Assembly: GCA_017882525.1 (NCBI GenBank)
Contig: JADGPI010000132.1
Coordinates: 1 to 48,498 of the forward strand
Origin: Thermoleophilia bacterium
GTDB taxonomy: Bacteria > Actinomycetota > Thermoleophilia > RBG-16-64-13
Length of the DNA: 48,498 nt
Direction: 5' to 3'
The position numbers and the translations under genes were made by a program. Under the pieces are notes generated by a model. The model saw only the letters and a list, made by a program, of their open reading frames with translations, was not told the origin of the DNA and searched no databases. Shown one piece after another: positions 1 through 9,182 of the stretch (positions are counted from its first letter, which is position 1; every line of letters begins with the position of its first letter).

Positions 1-103
1 CTGATCGCGAAGGGCGGCCGCTGCGCCGGCGCCTCGGCCGGCGACAAGACTCGCTAGACGGTCCCGCTGGATCTCCCGTCAGATCTCCAGCTCCATGGCC
101 CGC

Positions 104-379
104 TCAGATGTCCAAGAAGTCTTCGCCTGGGTCGGGTTGAGCGGAGAGAAGATCGACGACGCTCTGGTCTTCCTCCACGATGCCCACGAAAAGTACGGCG
201 GGCCCAGACCAAAGAGTCACCCGCGACCCCACCGGCAGCACGACCGGCATTCCGTCCTCCCGGGTGATGTGCCTCAGGCGAGATTGCAGCACGTCCCTGT
301 CCACCACCGCGTGGCTGATGGGGAAGGGCTCTTGGCCTCCCACCTGAAGCCGCGGCTCTCGGTCCTTGCCTATCTCCAA
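104..379 (-). CDS. hypothetical small protein downstream of larB; real start uncertain (frame stays open upstream)
   Basis: ORF on the same strand as larB with plausible amino-acid composition; no family recognised. Confidence 0.3.
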   Translation of the reverse strand: MEIGKDREPRLQVGGQEPFPISHAVVDRDVLQSRLRHITREDGMPVVLPVGSRVTLWSGPAVLFVGIVEEDQSVVDLLSAQPDPGEDFLDI

Positions 380-443
380 AGCTTCACCTTCGTCAATCGT
401 GACGGGCCGCTTTCCAGTGACACAGCAGCCGCGGCGAGCCGGC

Positions 444-1256
444 CTAGTCGGTGGTGTGCCTCCGCGCGATGAGGGCCGCGGCGGCGCCCGCTCCCACCCC
501 GTTGTCGATATTCACGGCCACGACCCCTGGAGAGCAACTCTGGAGGATGGAACAAAGCGCTGCAGTGCCGTCTCCGCCCATGCCGTAACCGGTCGACGTA
601 GGAACCCCTATCACCGGGACGTCCACAAGCCCCCCAACCACCGACGGCAGGGCACCCTCCATGCCGGCCGCCACCACGAAGACGTCGGCGCCGGCCTCGA
701 TCATCCGGGAGAGAGGCTCCAGCAGCCGGTGGACACCGGCCACGCCGACGTCGTATCCCCTCTCCACGTGACAGCCCATGTGTTCTGCCACAAGAGCCGC
801 TTCTTCGGCCACCGGGATGTCGGACGTGCCGGCCGTCAAGAGCCCGATATACCCCCTCGGTTCGGGCGGACGGTAGGAGGTGGTGGTGACTGCGAGCACC
901 GCGGCTTCCGGGTCATAGTCGAAACCAAGACCCTCATATCCGCCCTCGGACTCCAGCTTGCTCCGGAGCAGGTCCGCTCTTGCCGCCTCGAGCCGGCTCA
1001 CCAAGGCGAGCCCACGCGCCTCCACGAAGTGACGTACTATCGCCTCCAGCTGGTTGTCGGTCTTGCGAGGGGCATAGACGACCTCGGGCACGCCTTTGCG
1101 CAGGATGCGACCGCTATCCAATCGCGCGAAATCGCCCAACTGCGACACCTGGAACAGGCGGAGTCTCTGGAGCGCTCCCTCCACATCCAGATCCCCAGCG
1201 GCGAGCGCCCCCAGCAGCTCTCTCAGGCTATTGCCGTCTCCCGGCCCGTGACTCAA
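444..1256 (-). CDS. larB: Nickel-pincer cofactor biosynthesis protein LarB (PurE-like C-terminal domain)
   Basis: Motifs DSGRILRKGVPEVVYAPRKTDNQ, GLLTAGTSDIPVAEEA, VVAAGMEGALPSVVGGLVDVPVIGVPTSTGYG are characteristic of LarB. Confidence 0.88.
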   Translation of the reverse strand: MSHGPGDGNSLRELLGALAAGDLDVEGALQRLRLFQVSQLGDFARLDSGRILRKGVPEVVYAPRKTDNQLEAIVRHFVEARGLALVSRLEAARADLLRSKLESEGGYEGLGFDYDPEAAVLAVTTTSYRPPEPRGYIGLLTAGTSDIPVAEEAALVAEHMGCHVERGYDVGVAGVHRLLEPLSRMIEAGADVFVVAAGMEGALPSVVGGLVDVPVIGVPTSTGYGMGGDGTAALCSILQSCSPGVVAVNIDNGVGAGAAAALIARRHTTD

Positions 1257-1257
1257 T

Positions 1258-2193
1258 CTACGTCAAAGCCGTGTGGAGGATCGTCTCCACCAGGTCTTCG
1301 TACGAGAGTCCTGCCGCCGCAGCCTGCGCGGGGAGGTCCGACAACTCGGTCATGCCCGGCAGAGTGTTCACCTCCACGAACCATGGGGTGCCGGCGGCAT
1401 CGACCATAAGGTCGACGCGGCCGTATCCGCGACAGCCTATTGCCCGGAAAGCTGCGATCGCGAGGCGCTGCGACTGTTCGTAAGCGATGGGGTCGAGCCG
1501 GGCCGGCAGGATGAAATCGGTCATGCCGCCCGTGTACTTGGCCTCGTAGTCATAGAACTCTCTTTTGGGAACGAGTTCCAAAACCGGCAGGGCAATCAAC
1601 TGGCCATCGCGGTAGAGCACCCCGACTGTGATCTCGGTCCCGGCTACGAAACGCTCGGCGAAGATCGGGCCGAACTCGGAGCGTAGCCGCTCCACCAGCG
1701 ACGGCAGCTCAGCACGATCCTTGCACTTGACAACGCCGAGGCTTGAGCCTTCGTTGACCGGCTTGAGCATCACCGGGGAGCCAAGGGTGGCTCCGATGCG
1801 CGCGGCGATCTCGCCGGCAGGCTCCTCGGGGTCTATCTCGCAGAAATCCGGAGTGGGGACACCGCTGGATCGGGCGATCTTCTTGGCGGAGATCTTGTTC
1901 ATGCCGAGGGCGGAGGCCAGCACTCCGGAACCCGTGTAAGGGATGCCCATCACTTCAAGCAGCCCCTGGATGGTGCCGTCTTCACCATAGCGGCCGTGGA
2001 GAGCCAGGAACGCGATCTCTACGTTGTTATCGCGCAACCGTTGGGCGACATCATGAAGAGCGTCGATGCGGACCACCCGGTATCCCCGGGACTGCAATGC
2101 GCGGACGCAATTCTCGCCTGAGATGAGAGAGATCTCCCGCTCCCCGGACAATCCGCCCATGAGCACGCCGATGGTCTTGGCCTTCAGATCCAT
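1258..2193 (-). CDS. ddl: D-alanine--D-alanine ligase (start probably at MDLKAK; ORF extends to 2214)
   Basis: GGLSGEREISLISG, ALHGRYGEDGTIQGLLE, FYDYEAKYTGG, WFVEVNTLPGMTE ATP-grasp ligase motifs. Confidence 0.93.
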   Translation of the reverse strand: MDLKAKTIGVLMGGLSGEREISLISGENCVRALQSRGYRVVRIDALHDVAQRLRDNNVEIAFLALHGRYGEDGTIQGLLEVMGIPYTGSGVLASALGMNKISAKKIARSSGVPTPDFCEIDPEEPAGEIAARIGATLGSPVMLKPVNEGSSLGVVKCKDRAELPSLVERLRSEFGPIFAERFVAGTEITVGVLYRDGQLIALPVLELVPKREFYDYEAKYTGGMTDFILPARLDPIAYEQSQRLAIAAFRAIGCRGYGRVDLMVDAAGTPWFVEVNTLPGMTELSDLPAQAAAAGLSYEDLVETILHTALT

Positions 2194-2228
2194 GGCGGAA
2201 CTGTACCACAGCACCCAGCGGCGAAAGT

Positions 2229-3119
2229 CTAGCCGACGGCAGCCTTGGCGCGCTCGGGCATGGGCTCGTGCGGGGAGGCGACGCGGCGGAAAGCAGCCGT
2301 GCTGAACGCGCCGTCCTCAGCCACCTGCAACAGCTCGTCTGCATCGAGGCCGTCGCTTGGGGCCGACGCGCAACCTACCAGACATTCGATCCGCCGGCCA
2401 TCGACGAGATGCTCGCCCACCTTGCGACCGACCATCTCGGCCGCCAAGATCGCCTGGGCGGGGTCGCCCGAGAAGAGGAAGGCGATGCGGCCACCAGGGA
2501 GATGGAAGTGCTGAGCGTCAGGCCCGAGATGACGCATCGCGCGCCGGGTCACCGCGGTCAAGGTGTGTTGGGCCACCAGATCCCCGTAATAGAAGACGGT
2601 CTCCTCGAAGCGCACCAACTGCACCAGAACAAGGCTGAACGTGGATCCGCGAGTGGCGAAGAGCCGCATCCGGGCGCGCAGGGCAGCGTCCAGGTCCTCG
2701 ATCTCGGGCGACACGCCAGCGTCCTCCATCCGTGCGGGATATTCCCCCGACCGGACCTCCTGGACTCGCTCGCGGCGAGAGAGCCCGACACTGACGGCGA
2801 ACCCGCCTACCCACACCCCCGAGATGACAACCCGCAGGGGAACGTGGCTACTCCAGACAAAGAGGGGGAGGAGGATGGCGAAGTCGGTGAGACAGAGCAG
2901 ATACCCAAGGCGGCGGTCGGAATGAAAGACGGCGGTAAGGCGGAGGGTCCAGAGGGAATACAGTAGCAGGAACAGGAGGTAGAACATCCAGAGAATCGGC
3001 GAACGTACACCAGAAAGAGGGGGTCCGATCAAGCCTAGTGCCCCCAGGAGAAGGAGCCGGGCCCGAGCCTTTCGATGCTCGTTGCGAGGAAGGAGCCAGG
3101 CTGTGGTCAGGCTATTCAT
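2229..3119 (-). CDS. Membrane protein with degenerate GGDEF-like domain (ORF extends to 3179; start probably MNSLTTAW)
   Basis: Several hydrophobic helices followed by a region resembling a GGDEF domain in which the signature reads GGRIAF. Confidence 0.6.
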   Translation of the reverse strand: MNSLTTAWLLPRNEHRKARARLLLLGALGLIGPPLSGVRSPILWMFYLLFLLLYSLWTLRLTAVFHSDRRLGYLLCLTDFAILLPLFVWSSHVPLRVVISGVWVGGFAVSVGLSRRERVQEVRSGEYPARMEDAGVSPEIEDLDAALRARMRLFATRGSTFSLVLVQLVRFEETVFYYGDLVAQHTLTAVTRRAMRHLGPDAQHFHLPGGRIAFLFSGDPAQAILAAEMVGRKVGEHLVDGRRIECLVGCASAPSDGLDADELLQVAEDGAFSTAAFRRVASPHEPMPERAKAAVG

Positions 3120-3245
3120 GTAATCTGTCTTGCAGTATAAGAGGTCTGCAGACGTTTTGCAATGCTTATTGCTAAACATAGTAATTGAAACGGAGGGCGG
3201 CCTAAGTGGCCGAGAAAGCCCGCGTTACCGGGGTAAAATAGTGCA

Positions 3246-4718
3246 ATGAAGGAATTCGCACTTTTAGTCCTAGATCTGCTCAGCCGCTCGCGCCCTGACT
3301 ACGCCGATGTCCGCGTCGTGCGACGTCGACAGGAAGGCATCCAGGTCAAGAACGGGCGGCTGGAGGCCTGGTCCGACGAAGAAGATGTGGGCTTCGGCGT
3401 TCGATTGCTTCTGAACGGCTACTGGGGGTTCGCAGGCGCCAGCGAGCTCACGCCGGAACGCGCCGGCAAAGTGGTGGCACAGGCTCTCGAGATCGCGTCC
3501 GCATCCGAAAGCCTCGGGGGGGCCCGCGCGCGCCTGGCTCCTCAAGGAGTCCGCAAAGAGGACATGGTCGGCCGCTGTCTGGAGGATCCATTCTCGATGT
3601 CTCCGGAGGACAAGGTGGAGTTTCTGCTCGGGGCGACGGAAGGTCTGCGTAGCCCGGGCGTCAGCTTAGCCGTGGGCAAGTTCGGGGCGCTGCGCGAGCA
3701 GAAAGTGTTCGCGTCTACCGAGGGAGCGCTGATCAGTCAGACCCGCACCGAGACAGGCGGCGGCATTGAAGCCACCGCGGTGGCGGCCGGCGACGTGCAG
3801 ACTCGGTCTTATCCTTCCGCGGGTCATGGAAGCTGGAACCAGGGAGGGTTCGAGGTCGTGCGCGGCTTCGGATTTGCGGAGAATGCGCCGCGCCTGGCCG
3901 AAGAGGCCGTGGCTCTTCTCACGGCAACGCGGTGCCCCGACCAAGTGACCACCGTCATCTTGGACGCCGATCAGATGGCTCTTCAACTACACGAATCGGT
4001 CGGCCACCCTACGGAGTTCGACCGTGTTCTCGGCAGCGAGATCAGCTACGCCGGCGGCAGTTTCCTCAAACCGGAATACCTTGGCCACTTCCGTCTGGGC
4101 TCGGAGCACGTGACCATCGTGGCCGATGCTACCCTGCCATCCGGGGTGGGCTCGGCCCCCTTCGACGACGAAGGCGTGCCTGCCCAGAGGAACGTGCTGG
4201 TCCACCACGGAGTGCTGAGCGGTTTTCTCACCTCGCGAGAGACCGCCCCCATCCTTGGCCAAACATCCTCCGGCGCGATGCGCGCGTCCAGTTGGAACCG
4301 CCTGCCTCTCATCCGGATGACCAACATCAGCATCCAGCCTGGACAGGGCTCCCTAGAGCAGCTGATCTCCGACGTGAAAGAAGGCGTGCTCCTGTCCACC
4401 AACAAGAGCTGGAGCATCGACGATCTGCGCCTCGACTTCCAGTTCGCCACCGAGATCGGGTGGGAGATCAAGAACGGCCGCCTGGGACGGATGCTGCGCG
4501 ACTGCACATACACGGGCACCACGCCCGCCTTCTGGCGTTCTTGCGATGCAGTGTGCGGACCGAAAGAATGGCGGCTCTTTGGCGTGGCCAACTGCGGCAA
4601 GGGCGAGCCCGGCCAAGTGGCCCATATCGGTCACGGCGCCGCGCCCGCCCGGTTCCGCGACGTGCGCGTAGGGATCCCAGGCCGGAGCGTCGCTGGTCGC
4701 GCTCCGAAGGGTGCGTGA
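3246..4718 (+). CDS. tldD: TldD-family metalloprotease
   Basis: HExxxH motif in LQLHESVGHPTEFDRVLG; GVGSAPFDDEGVPAQRNVLVHHGVLSGFLTSRETA. Confidence 0.9.
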   Translation: MKEFALLVLDLLSRSRPDYADVRVVRRRQEGIQVKNGRLEAWSDEEDVGFGVRLLLNGYWGFAGASELTPERAGKVVAQALEIASASESLGGARARLAPQGVRKEDMVGRCLEDPFSMSPEDKVEFLLGATEGLRSPGVSLAVGKFGALREQKVFASTEGALISQTRTETGGGIEATAVAAGDVQTRSYPSAGHGSWNQGGFEVVRGFGFAENAPRLAEEAVALLTATRCPDQVTTVILDADQMALQLHESVGHPTEFDRVLGSEISYAGGSFLKPEYLGHFRLGSEHVTIVADATLPSGVGSAPFDDEGVPAQRNVLVHHGVLSGFLTSRETAPILGQTSSGAMRASSWNRLPLIRMTNISIQPGQGSLEQLISDVKEGVLLSTNKSWSIDDLRLDFQFATEIGWEIKNGRLGRMLRDCTYTGTTPAFWRSCDAVCGPKEWRLFGVANCGKGEPGQVAHIGHGAAPARFRDVRVGIPGRSVAGRAPKGA

Positions 4719-4721
4719 GAG

Positions 4722-6116
4722 ATGGCACTTTTCGGTAGAGAGCGGTGCCTGGACGCAGCTTCCACCGCCGTCAAGTCCGCACTGGGCGTCGGTGCCACGG
4801 AGGCCGAGGCCGTGCTGATGACCGAGGACTCGGGTCTTACCCGCTACGCGCACAACCGGATACACCAGAACGTGGCGGAGCGAAACACAGAGCTGCGCGT
4901 GCGGGCAGTGGTCGGACGACGAGTCGCCGTCGCCAGTAGCAACCAGGTCGATCAGCGCGCCGTCCGGGAGCTGGCCGACCGAGCGGTCTCCCTCGCCCGG
5001 CAGGGCGCAGACGACGCGGCTTTTGCCGGGCTCCCGGCACCGCCTGCCGCTCCGTACCACGAGCAGAACACCTATTACGAGTCGACCGCGGAGATCGGCC
5101 CAGGCGAGCGAGCGCAAGCGGTAGCCCAGATCGCCGGCCTACTGGAAAGTGTGGGTACCGAGGGCTTCGGTGTTGTCACCTCGGCCACATCCGAGCTCGC
5201 GATATGCAACTCGCACGGCGTCCACGCATACCAGCCGTTCACAGACGGGTGGATGTCTTTGGTGGCCCGCAGGAACGAGTGCAGCGGCTATGCGTCACTG
5301 GCGCACCGCGACTGGAGCGAGCTGGACCACGAGTCGCTCGCGTTCCGGGCGCTCAGCAAGACTCCGGCGGGGCGGCGCCGCACACTCCCTCCCGGACAAT
5401 ACACGGTGGTCCTCGAAGAAGACGCCGTTTGGGAGATGCTCGAGTTCCTCTCCCTGGGAGCCCTGAATGGGCTGGCCTACCTGGAGGGCCGCAGTCTTTA
5501 CAACGGCCGCCTGGGGGAAAAGCGATACCCCGGTCATGTTACTTTGCGAGACGATCCCTTCGACACAAGAGGCGCGAACGTGTCTTTCGATTTCGAAGGA
5601 GTGCCGAAGGCTCCGGTTTCTTTCATAGACGCGGGAGTGGTCCGACAGGTGGCCTACGATACGCAGACTGCCTCACGCGAAGGGCGGGTCAGCACCGGCC
5701 ACGCACTGCCCGCCCCCAATGTCCACGGTCCGATGCCGCTCAATCTGGTGCTTGAGCCGGGCGACCGGACCCGGCACGACCTGATCCGCTCGGTGGACCA
5801 CGGCCTTCTCGTTTCCCGCTTTCACTATGTCAACGAGATCGATCCCGGTACGACGATGCTTACCGGCATGACGAGAGACGGGACGTTCCTCATAGAGAAC
5901 GGAGTGCTAGGGGAGCCGGTCGGTGACGTGAGGTGGATCGACTCAGTCGACGGGCTTCTCCAGCGGACGGTCGCCATCGGTGACACCGTCCGGCTGGTCT
6001 CCGGCGGGCCGGGATACGGCACCCGTTTTCTCACCGGTAGCATGGTGCCTGTTCTACTTGTGGAGGATTTCCGGATCACCGGCGCGGCCGAAGGACCCGG
6101 GGCGGATGCCTCCTAG
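4722..6116 (+). CDS. TldE/PmbA-family protein, partner of TldD
   Basis: Directly downstream of tldD; FDTRGANVSFDFEGVPKAPVSFIDAGVVRQVAYDTQTA typical of the TldE/PmbA C-terminal region. Confidence 0.85.
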   Translation: MALFGRERCLDAASTAVKSALGVGATEAEAVLMTEDSGLTRYAHNRIHQNVAERNTELRVRAVVGRRVAVASSNQVDQRAVRELADRAVSLARQGADDAAFAGLPAPPAAPYHEQNTYYESTAEIGPGERAQAVAQIAGLLESVGTEGFGVVTSATSELAICNSHGVHAYQPFTDGWMSLVARRNECSGYASLAHRDWSELDHESLAFRALSKTPAGRRRTLPPGQYTVVLEEDAVWEMLEFLSLGALNGLAYLEGRSLYNGRLGEKRYPGHVTLRDDPFDTRGANVSFDFEGVPKAPVSFIDAGVVRQVAYDTQTASREGRVSTGHALPAPNVHGPMPLNLVLEPGDRTRHDLIRSVDHGLLVSRFHYVNEIDPGTTMLTGMTRDGTFLIENGVLGEPVGDVRWIDSVDGLLQRTVAIGDTVRLVSGGPGYGTRFLTGSMVPVLLVEDFRITGAAEGPGADAS

Positions 6117-6538
6117 GGCACCAGCAGCAACGGGACCTCGATGTGGCGGGCCACTCGCTCGCTGACGCTGCCCAGGACCAGCTCTTTGACTTCCGCCCAG
6201 TTCCTTCGGCTCATCACCACTAGATCGACGCGACAACTCCCCGCCTCGGCGAGGATCACCTCTGCCGGCGAGCCGACCACCACTTTGACTTCCGCGCCCA
6301 CTCCGCGCTCGCGCAGAAGGTCGAGTGCCGGCCGCAGTCCCTCCTGCGCTATGCGCTCGACATACTCCTCCACCACCCGCTCGTCCAAATGGGCTGCGAT
6401 CGCCACCGACTGCGAGACCGGGACCACGGTGAGCACCACGAACTCCGCGCTGTAATGCTCCACGATCTCGAGCGCGGCTCTGACGCCTCTGAGAGAGGCT
6501 TCCGAGCCGTCCGTCGTGACAAGGATGCGGCGAAACAT
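6113..6538 (-). CDS. Universal stress protein (UspA family); start at MFRRILVTTDGSE
   Basis: RILVTTDGSEASLRGVRAALEIVEHY N-terminus and LVLGSVSERVARHIEVPLLLVP C-terminus; the ATG at 6538 fits better than the upstream ORF start, which runs into the tRNA. Confidence 0.85.
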   Translation of the reverse strand: MFRRILVTTDGSEASLRGVRAALEIVEHYSAEFVVLTVVPVSQSVAIAAHLDERVVEEYVERIAQEGLRPALDLLRERGVGAEVKVVVGSPAEVILAEAGSCRVDLVVMSRRNWAEVKELVLGSVSERVARHIEVPLLLVP

Positions 6539-6570
6539 CACGAGCGGTCCCCTGTCTTCTCGAAGTGAGG

Positions 6571-6643
6571 TGGAGGATATCGGGCTCGAACCGACGACCT
6601 CCGCCGTGCAAAGGCGGCGCTCTCCCAACTGAGCTAATCCCCC
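6571..6643 (-). tRNA. tRNA-Ala (anticodon TGC)
   Basis: GGGGGATTAGCTCAGTTGGGAGAGCGCCGCCTTTGCACGGCGGAGGTCGTCGGTTCGAGCCCGATATCCTCCA: complete cloverleaf, G3:U70 alanine identity pair, CCA not encoded. Confidence 0.97.
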
Positions 6644-6686
6644 ACGACGACAATCTGGAACCTTCGGGCCGGGACCCCGTGATAGG

Positions 6687-6760
<74 letters not shown>

Positions 6761-6770
6761 ATGCGCCGGT

Positions 6771-6798
6771 AGTTTACCGGCATTCCTATTGATGTCAA
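6771..6798 (-). promoter_or_regulatory. Sigma70-type promoter for the tRNA-Ile/tRNA-Ala unit
   Basis: Minus strand TTGACA-N16-TAAACT ending about 10 nt upstream of the tRNA-Ile 5' end. Confidence 0.65.
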
Positions 6799-6891
6799 GG
6801 AAGACTCCGGCCGGCCCATCGGGTGTTGCAAATAGGTGACGACTGCGCTCAGTGAGGGTAACCTAGTGATGTCGACCCGCTCGGGGGAAGC

Positions 6892-7377
6892 ATGGAAGGT
6901 TTCGAAAGAGTCGTTGTTTATGGCGTCAGCTTCGACGTCACCAACAAGCAACCCATCGTTCTGCTCAAGGTCGAAGGCAAGAATCGGTTCCTGCCGATCT
7001 GGATCGGCCACCCCGAGGCGGCGGCCATCCTCATGAAACTGCAGAACGCAGAGCTGCCGCGCCCGATGACCCACGACTTGCTCACTTCGGTCATAGGGAA
7101 CCTATCCGCGAGCGTGGAGCAGGTCCTGGTCACCGAACTGCGAGAAAACACGTTCTATGCCATTCTCCGGTTGAAGTCCGGCGGCGACGAGATCGACGTG
7201 GACTCGCGCCCGTCTGACGCCATCGCGGTCGCCGTGCGCACAGACGCGCCCATCTTCGCCTCCACGGAGCTGCTCGAGTCCAACGGCATCGAGTTCGACC
7301 AGGAGATCGAGGACGCCGAGGAGATCGTGAAAGAGTTCAGGAATTTCCTGGAAGAGGTTTCCCCCGAAGACTTCTAG
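6892..7377 (+). CDS. Bifunctional nuclease (BFN/DUF151) domain protein
   Basis: LPIWIGHPEAAAI, RPMTHDLL, IDVDSRPSDAIAVAVRTDAPIF conserved BFN-domain motifs. Confidence 0.9.
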   Translation: MEGFERVVVYGVSFDVTNKQPIVLLKVEGKNRFLPIWIGHPEAAAILMKLQNAELPRPMTHDLLTSVIGNLSASVEQVLVTELRENTFYAILRLKSGGDEIDVDSRPSDAIAVAVRTDAPIFASTELLESNGIEFDQEIEDAEEIVKEFRNFLEEVSPEDF

Positions 7378-7415
7378 AGAGCCTTGGCCGCCGCCCGGCC
7401 CCGCCGCAACCTGGG

Positions 7416-7715
7416 CTACTCGCTTCCCTTATCCCCCATGAGCAGCGCTTCGCTTTTGGCAACCTCGAGTATGCAGCCGTAGATGGTCCGCAGACCCTCG
7501 TCGGTGAGCGGACCCCGGTTGGCGCGCGAAAGGAAGGTGATGACCCAGTCTTCCTGGGCCGCGTCGTAAAAGCTGAGCCCCTGGGTCTCCTTGTAGTCTT
7601 TGAGGCTTTTCACGAGCTTGATGCGCTTGTTCAGGGCATCGAGGATCTTGAGATCGTTGTCTGAGATCTGTTCCCGGTAGTTCTTGACGACCGGGTCGAT
7701 TGCGGGAGACGCCAC
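7416..7715 (-). CDS. Chorismate mutase type II domain protein
   Basis: YREQISDNDLKILDALNKRIKLVKSLKDYKE ... FYDAAQEDWVI helical pattern of AroQ-type chorismate mutase. Confidence 0.75.
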   Translation of the reverse strand: MASPAIDPVVKNYREQISDNDLKILDALNKRIKLVKSLKDYKETQGLSFYDAAQEDWVITFLSRANRGPLTDEGLRTIYGCILEVAKSEALLMGDKGSE

Positions 7716-7799
7716 GGTTCCTCCTCATGCGGGCTTTTCTTTCTGGTGAGAGGGGAGCAAGCCTACCGCACCCTGGAAGCGGCCGCCACCCACGACGTG

Positions 7800-9146
7800 C
7801 TATCTATTACGGTTAGCGGCGTGATGAGCGCACTTGGCTACGAAGCGCTGCCCCATGCCTGGACGGCTCGCCAGATGCATGAACACTCTCGAGCACAGCA
7901 AGGAAGACGTCCCCGCGCCCTCCAATCGTTCCGGGCCCAAACTGGCCGCACGAACGCTGAGCGGGGGGTCCCATCCCACGGAGGAATTAACGATCTCCGC
8001 GTCTGTAGCCACCCAGCCTTTCACGGTCTCTCCGCGAGCCAGGAGCAGGTTGTCCCGCTCGGCCGTCACGTCCAGGTAGGCAGGCTGGTCGAGCTCCCAC
8101 AAGATCTCGGCTTCCGCCGGGACCACGTCGGCCAGCTCCACCGTGCGCCCCAGCGAGTCCTGGATCCTGCTGAGCAGGAACAACATGCCACCCCCCAGCG
8201 CGATGGTCGGTAGCCCCTCGCTGATCCGGAGATGGATGTCGCGCAAGAGGGATTGGTTCATTGCGAGATCGGGGAGAGAGTCCGCCCAGAGACTACCCGC
8301 CGCCACAAGCCCGGCGGCCTCGGCCGGCACCTGTTGGTCGGTCATGAGATCGAGCCGGCGCACCTGGGCTCCCGCGGACCTCAGGATCTCGATGGAATCT
8401 CGGCTCCAGGGCGTGAAACCTGGACCGCCGGCGACCATGACCAGTGGCCCTTCCGCCCCGCGGTCTAGGAGCCAGTTCTGCGCGGACAGGAAGCCTCGCT
8501 GGCCCGCCAGTGTCTCGAGACCCTGCACGTCGACTTGGCGCGCCACCGCCTCGAGAAGGGTCGCCTCCAGGGGCAAGCCCCACGCTCCCGGCGCCGGCGA
8601 GTCCCAGTCGGGACCGTCGCCGTTGAAGAGGCAGCCCACAACCGGCACGCTCTCCTCTGCAAGCACGCGGCGGAGGAGCTCGCAATGGTCGCGATCTTCC
8701 ACACCCGAGAGCAACGCGCCGGCCAGATTGAGGTCTTTCAACCGCGCCCGGAGCCCGGCCACAAGGGCCCTCAGTCCCGTGCCCCAACCCCTGCAGTCGA
8801 GCACCACCACAACCGGGCAATCCAATAGGCGGGCCACGTCGGCCGGCAGCCAATCCGCTCCCTCTCTAGAGTCGAGCAGGCCCAGACTGGACGACAGCAG
8901 GGAGAGGTGCGCTCCCCTGGTAGCCACGTCGTACAGCCCGAGAAGGGTCTCTTCGTCGTAGAGCGCGGGATCCAGGAACGACGCGCCCTCCCATCTATCC
9001 CACGAGGAGGCGGGGTTGAGCGGGCCGAGGTGGTGGTAGCGGACCTTGCGTCCTTGGGCGGTGGCTATCTCGGCAACGGCTGCCGTCACCGCGTTGGCGA
9101 GAGCCGTGCGGTGGGTGGGTGCCAGCAAGATCCTTGGGACGGACAT
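7800..9146 (-). CDS. CobB/CbiA-like (cobyrinate a,c-diamide synthase fold) protein, catalytically degenerate
   Basis: N-terminal half matches the CobB/CbiA pattern (LDCPVVVVLDCRGWGTGLRALVAGLR, GVEDRDHCELLRRVL, VPVVGCLFN) and C-terminal half a GATase domain, but the P-loop and nucleophile Cys are absent. Confidence 0.7.
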   Translation of the reverse strand: MSVPRILLAPTHRTALANAVTAAVAEIATAQGRKVRYHHLGPLNPASSWDRWEGASFLDPALYDEETLLGLYDVATRGAHLSLLSSSLGLLDSREGADWLPADVARLLDCPVVVVLDCRGWGTGLRALVAGLRARLKDLNLAGALLSGVEDRDHCELLRRVLAEESVPVVGCLFNGDGPDWDSPAPGAWGLPLEATLLEAVARQVDVQGLETLAGQRGFLSAQNWLLDRGAEGPLVMVAGGPGFTPWSRDSIEILRSAGAQVRRLDLMTDQQVPAEAAGLVAAGSLWADSLPDLAMNQSLLRDIHLRISEGLPTIALGGGMLFLLSRIQDSLGRTVELADVVPAEAEILWELDQPAYLDVTAERDNLLLARGETVKGWVATDAEIVNSSVGWDPPLSVRAASLGPERLEGAGTSSLLCSRVFMHLASRPGMGQRFVAKCAHHAANRNR

Positions 9147-9182
9147 GGGCTATCCCCTCGCTTGAGAGACCGCCTGCAGCGA

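Noticed and set aside
104-379. larC fragment at left edge
   Set aside because: No LarC motifs recognised; left as hypothetical
366-1409. Long plus-strand ORF opposite larB/ddl (347 aa) and similar long shadow ORFs opposite gyrA, gyrB, dnaA, mnmG and GH57 genes
   Set aside because: Antisense frames of GC-rich genes stay open by codon bias; composition is Arg/Pro/His-rich with no family motifs, while the opposite strand encodes recognisable proteins
1258-2193. VanA-type D-Ala-D-Lac ligase
   Set aside because: Active-site segment FYDYEAKYTGG keeps the Tyr typical of D-Ala-D-Ala ligases and no vanH/vanX neighbours are present
7800-9146. Functional cobyrinic acid a,c-diamide synthase
   Set aside because: P-loop and GATase nucleophile are absent and no cob/cbi operon surrounds it
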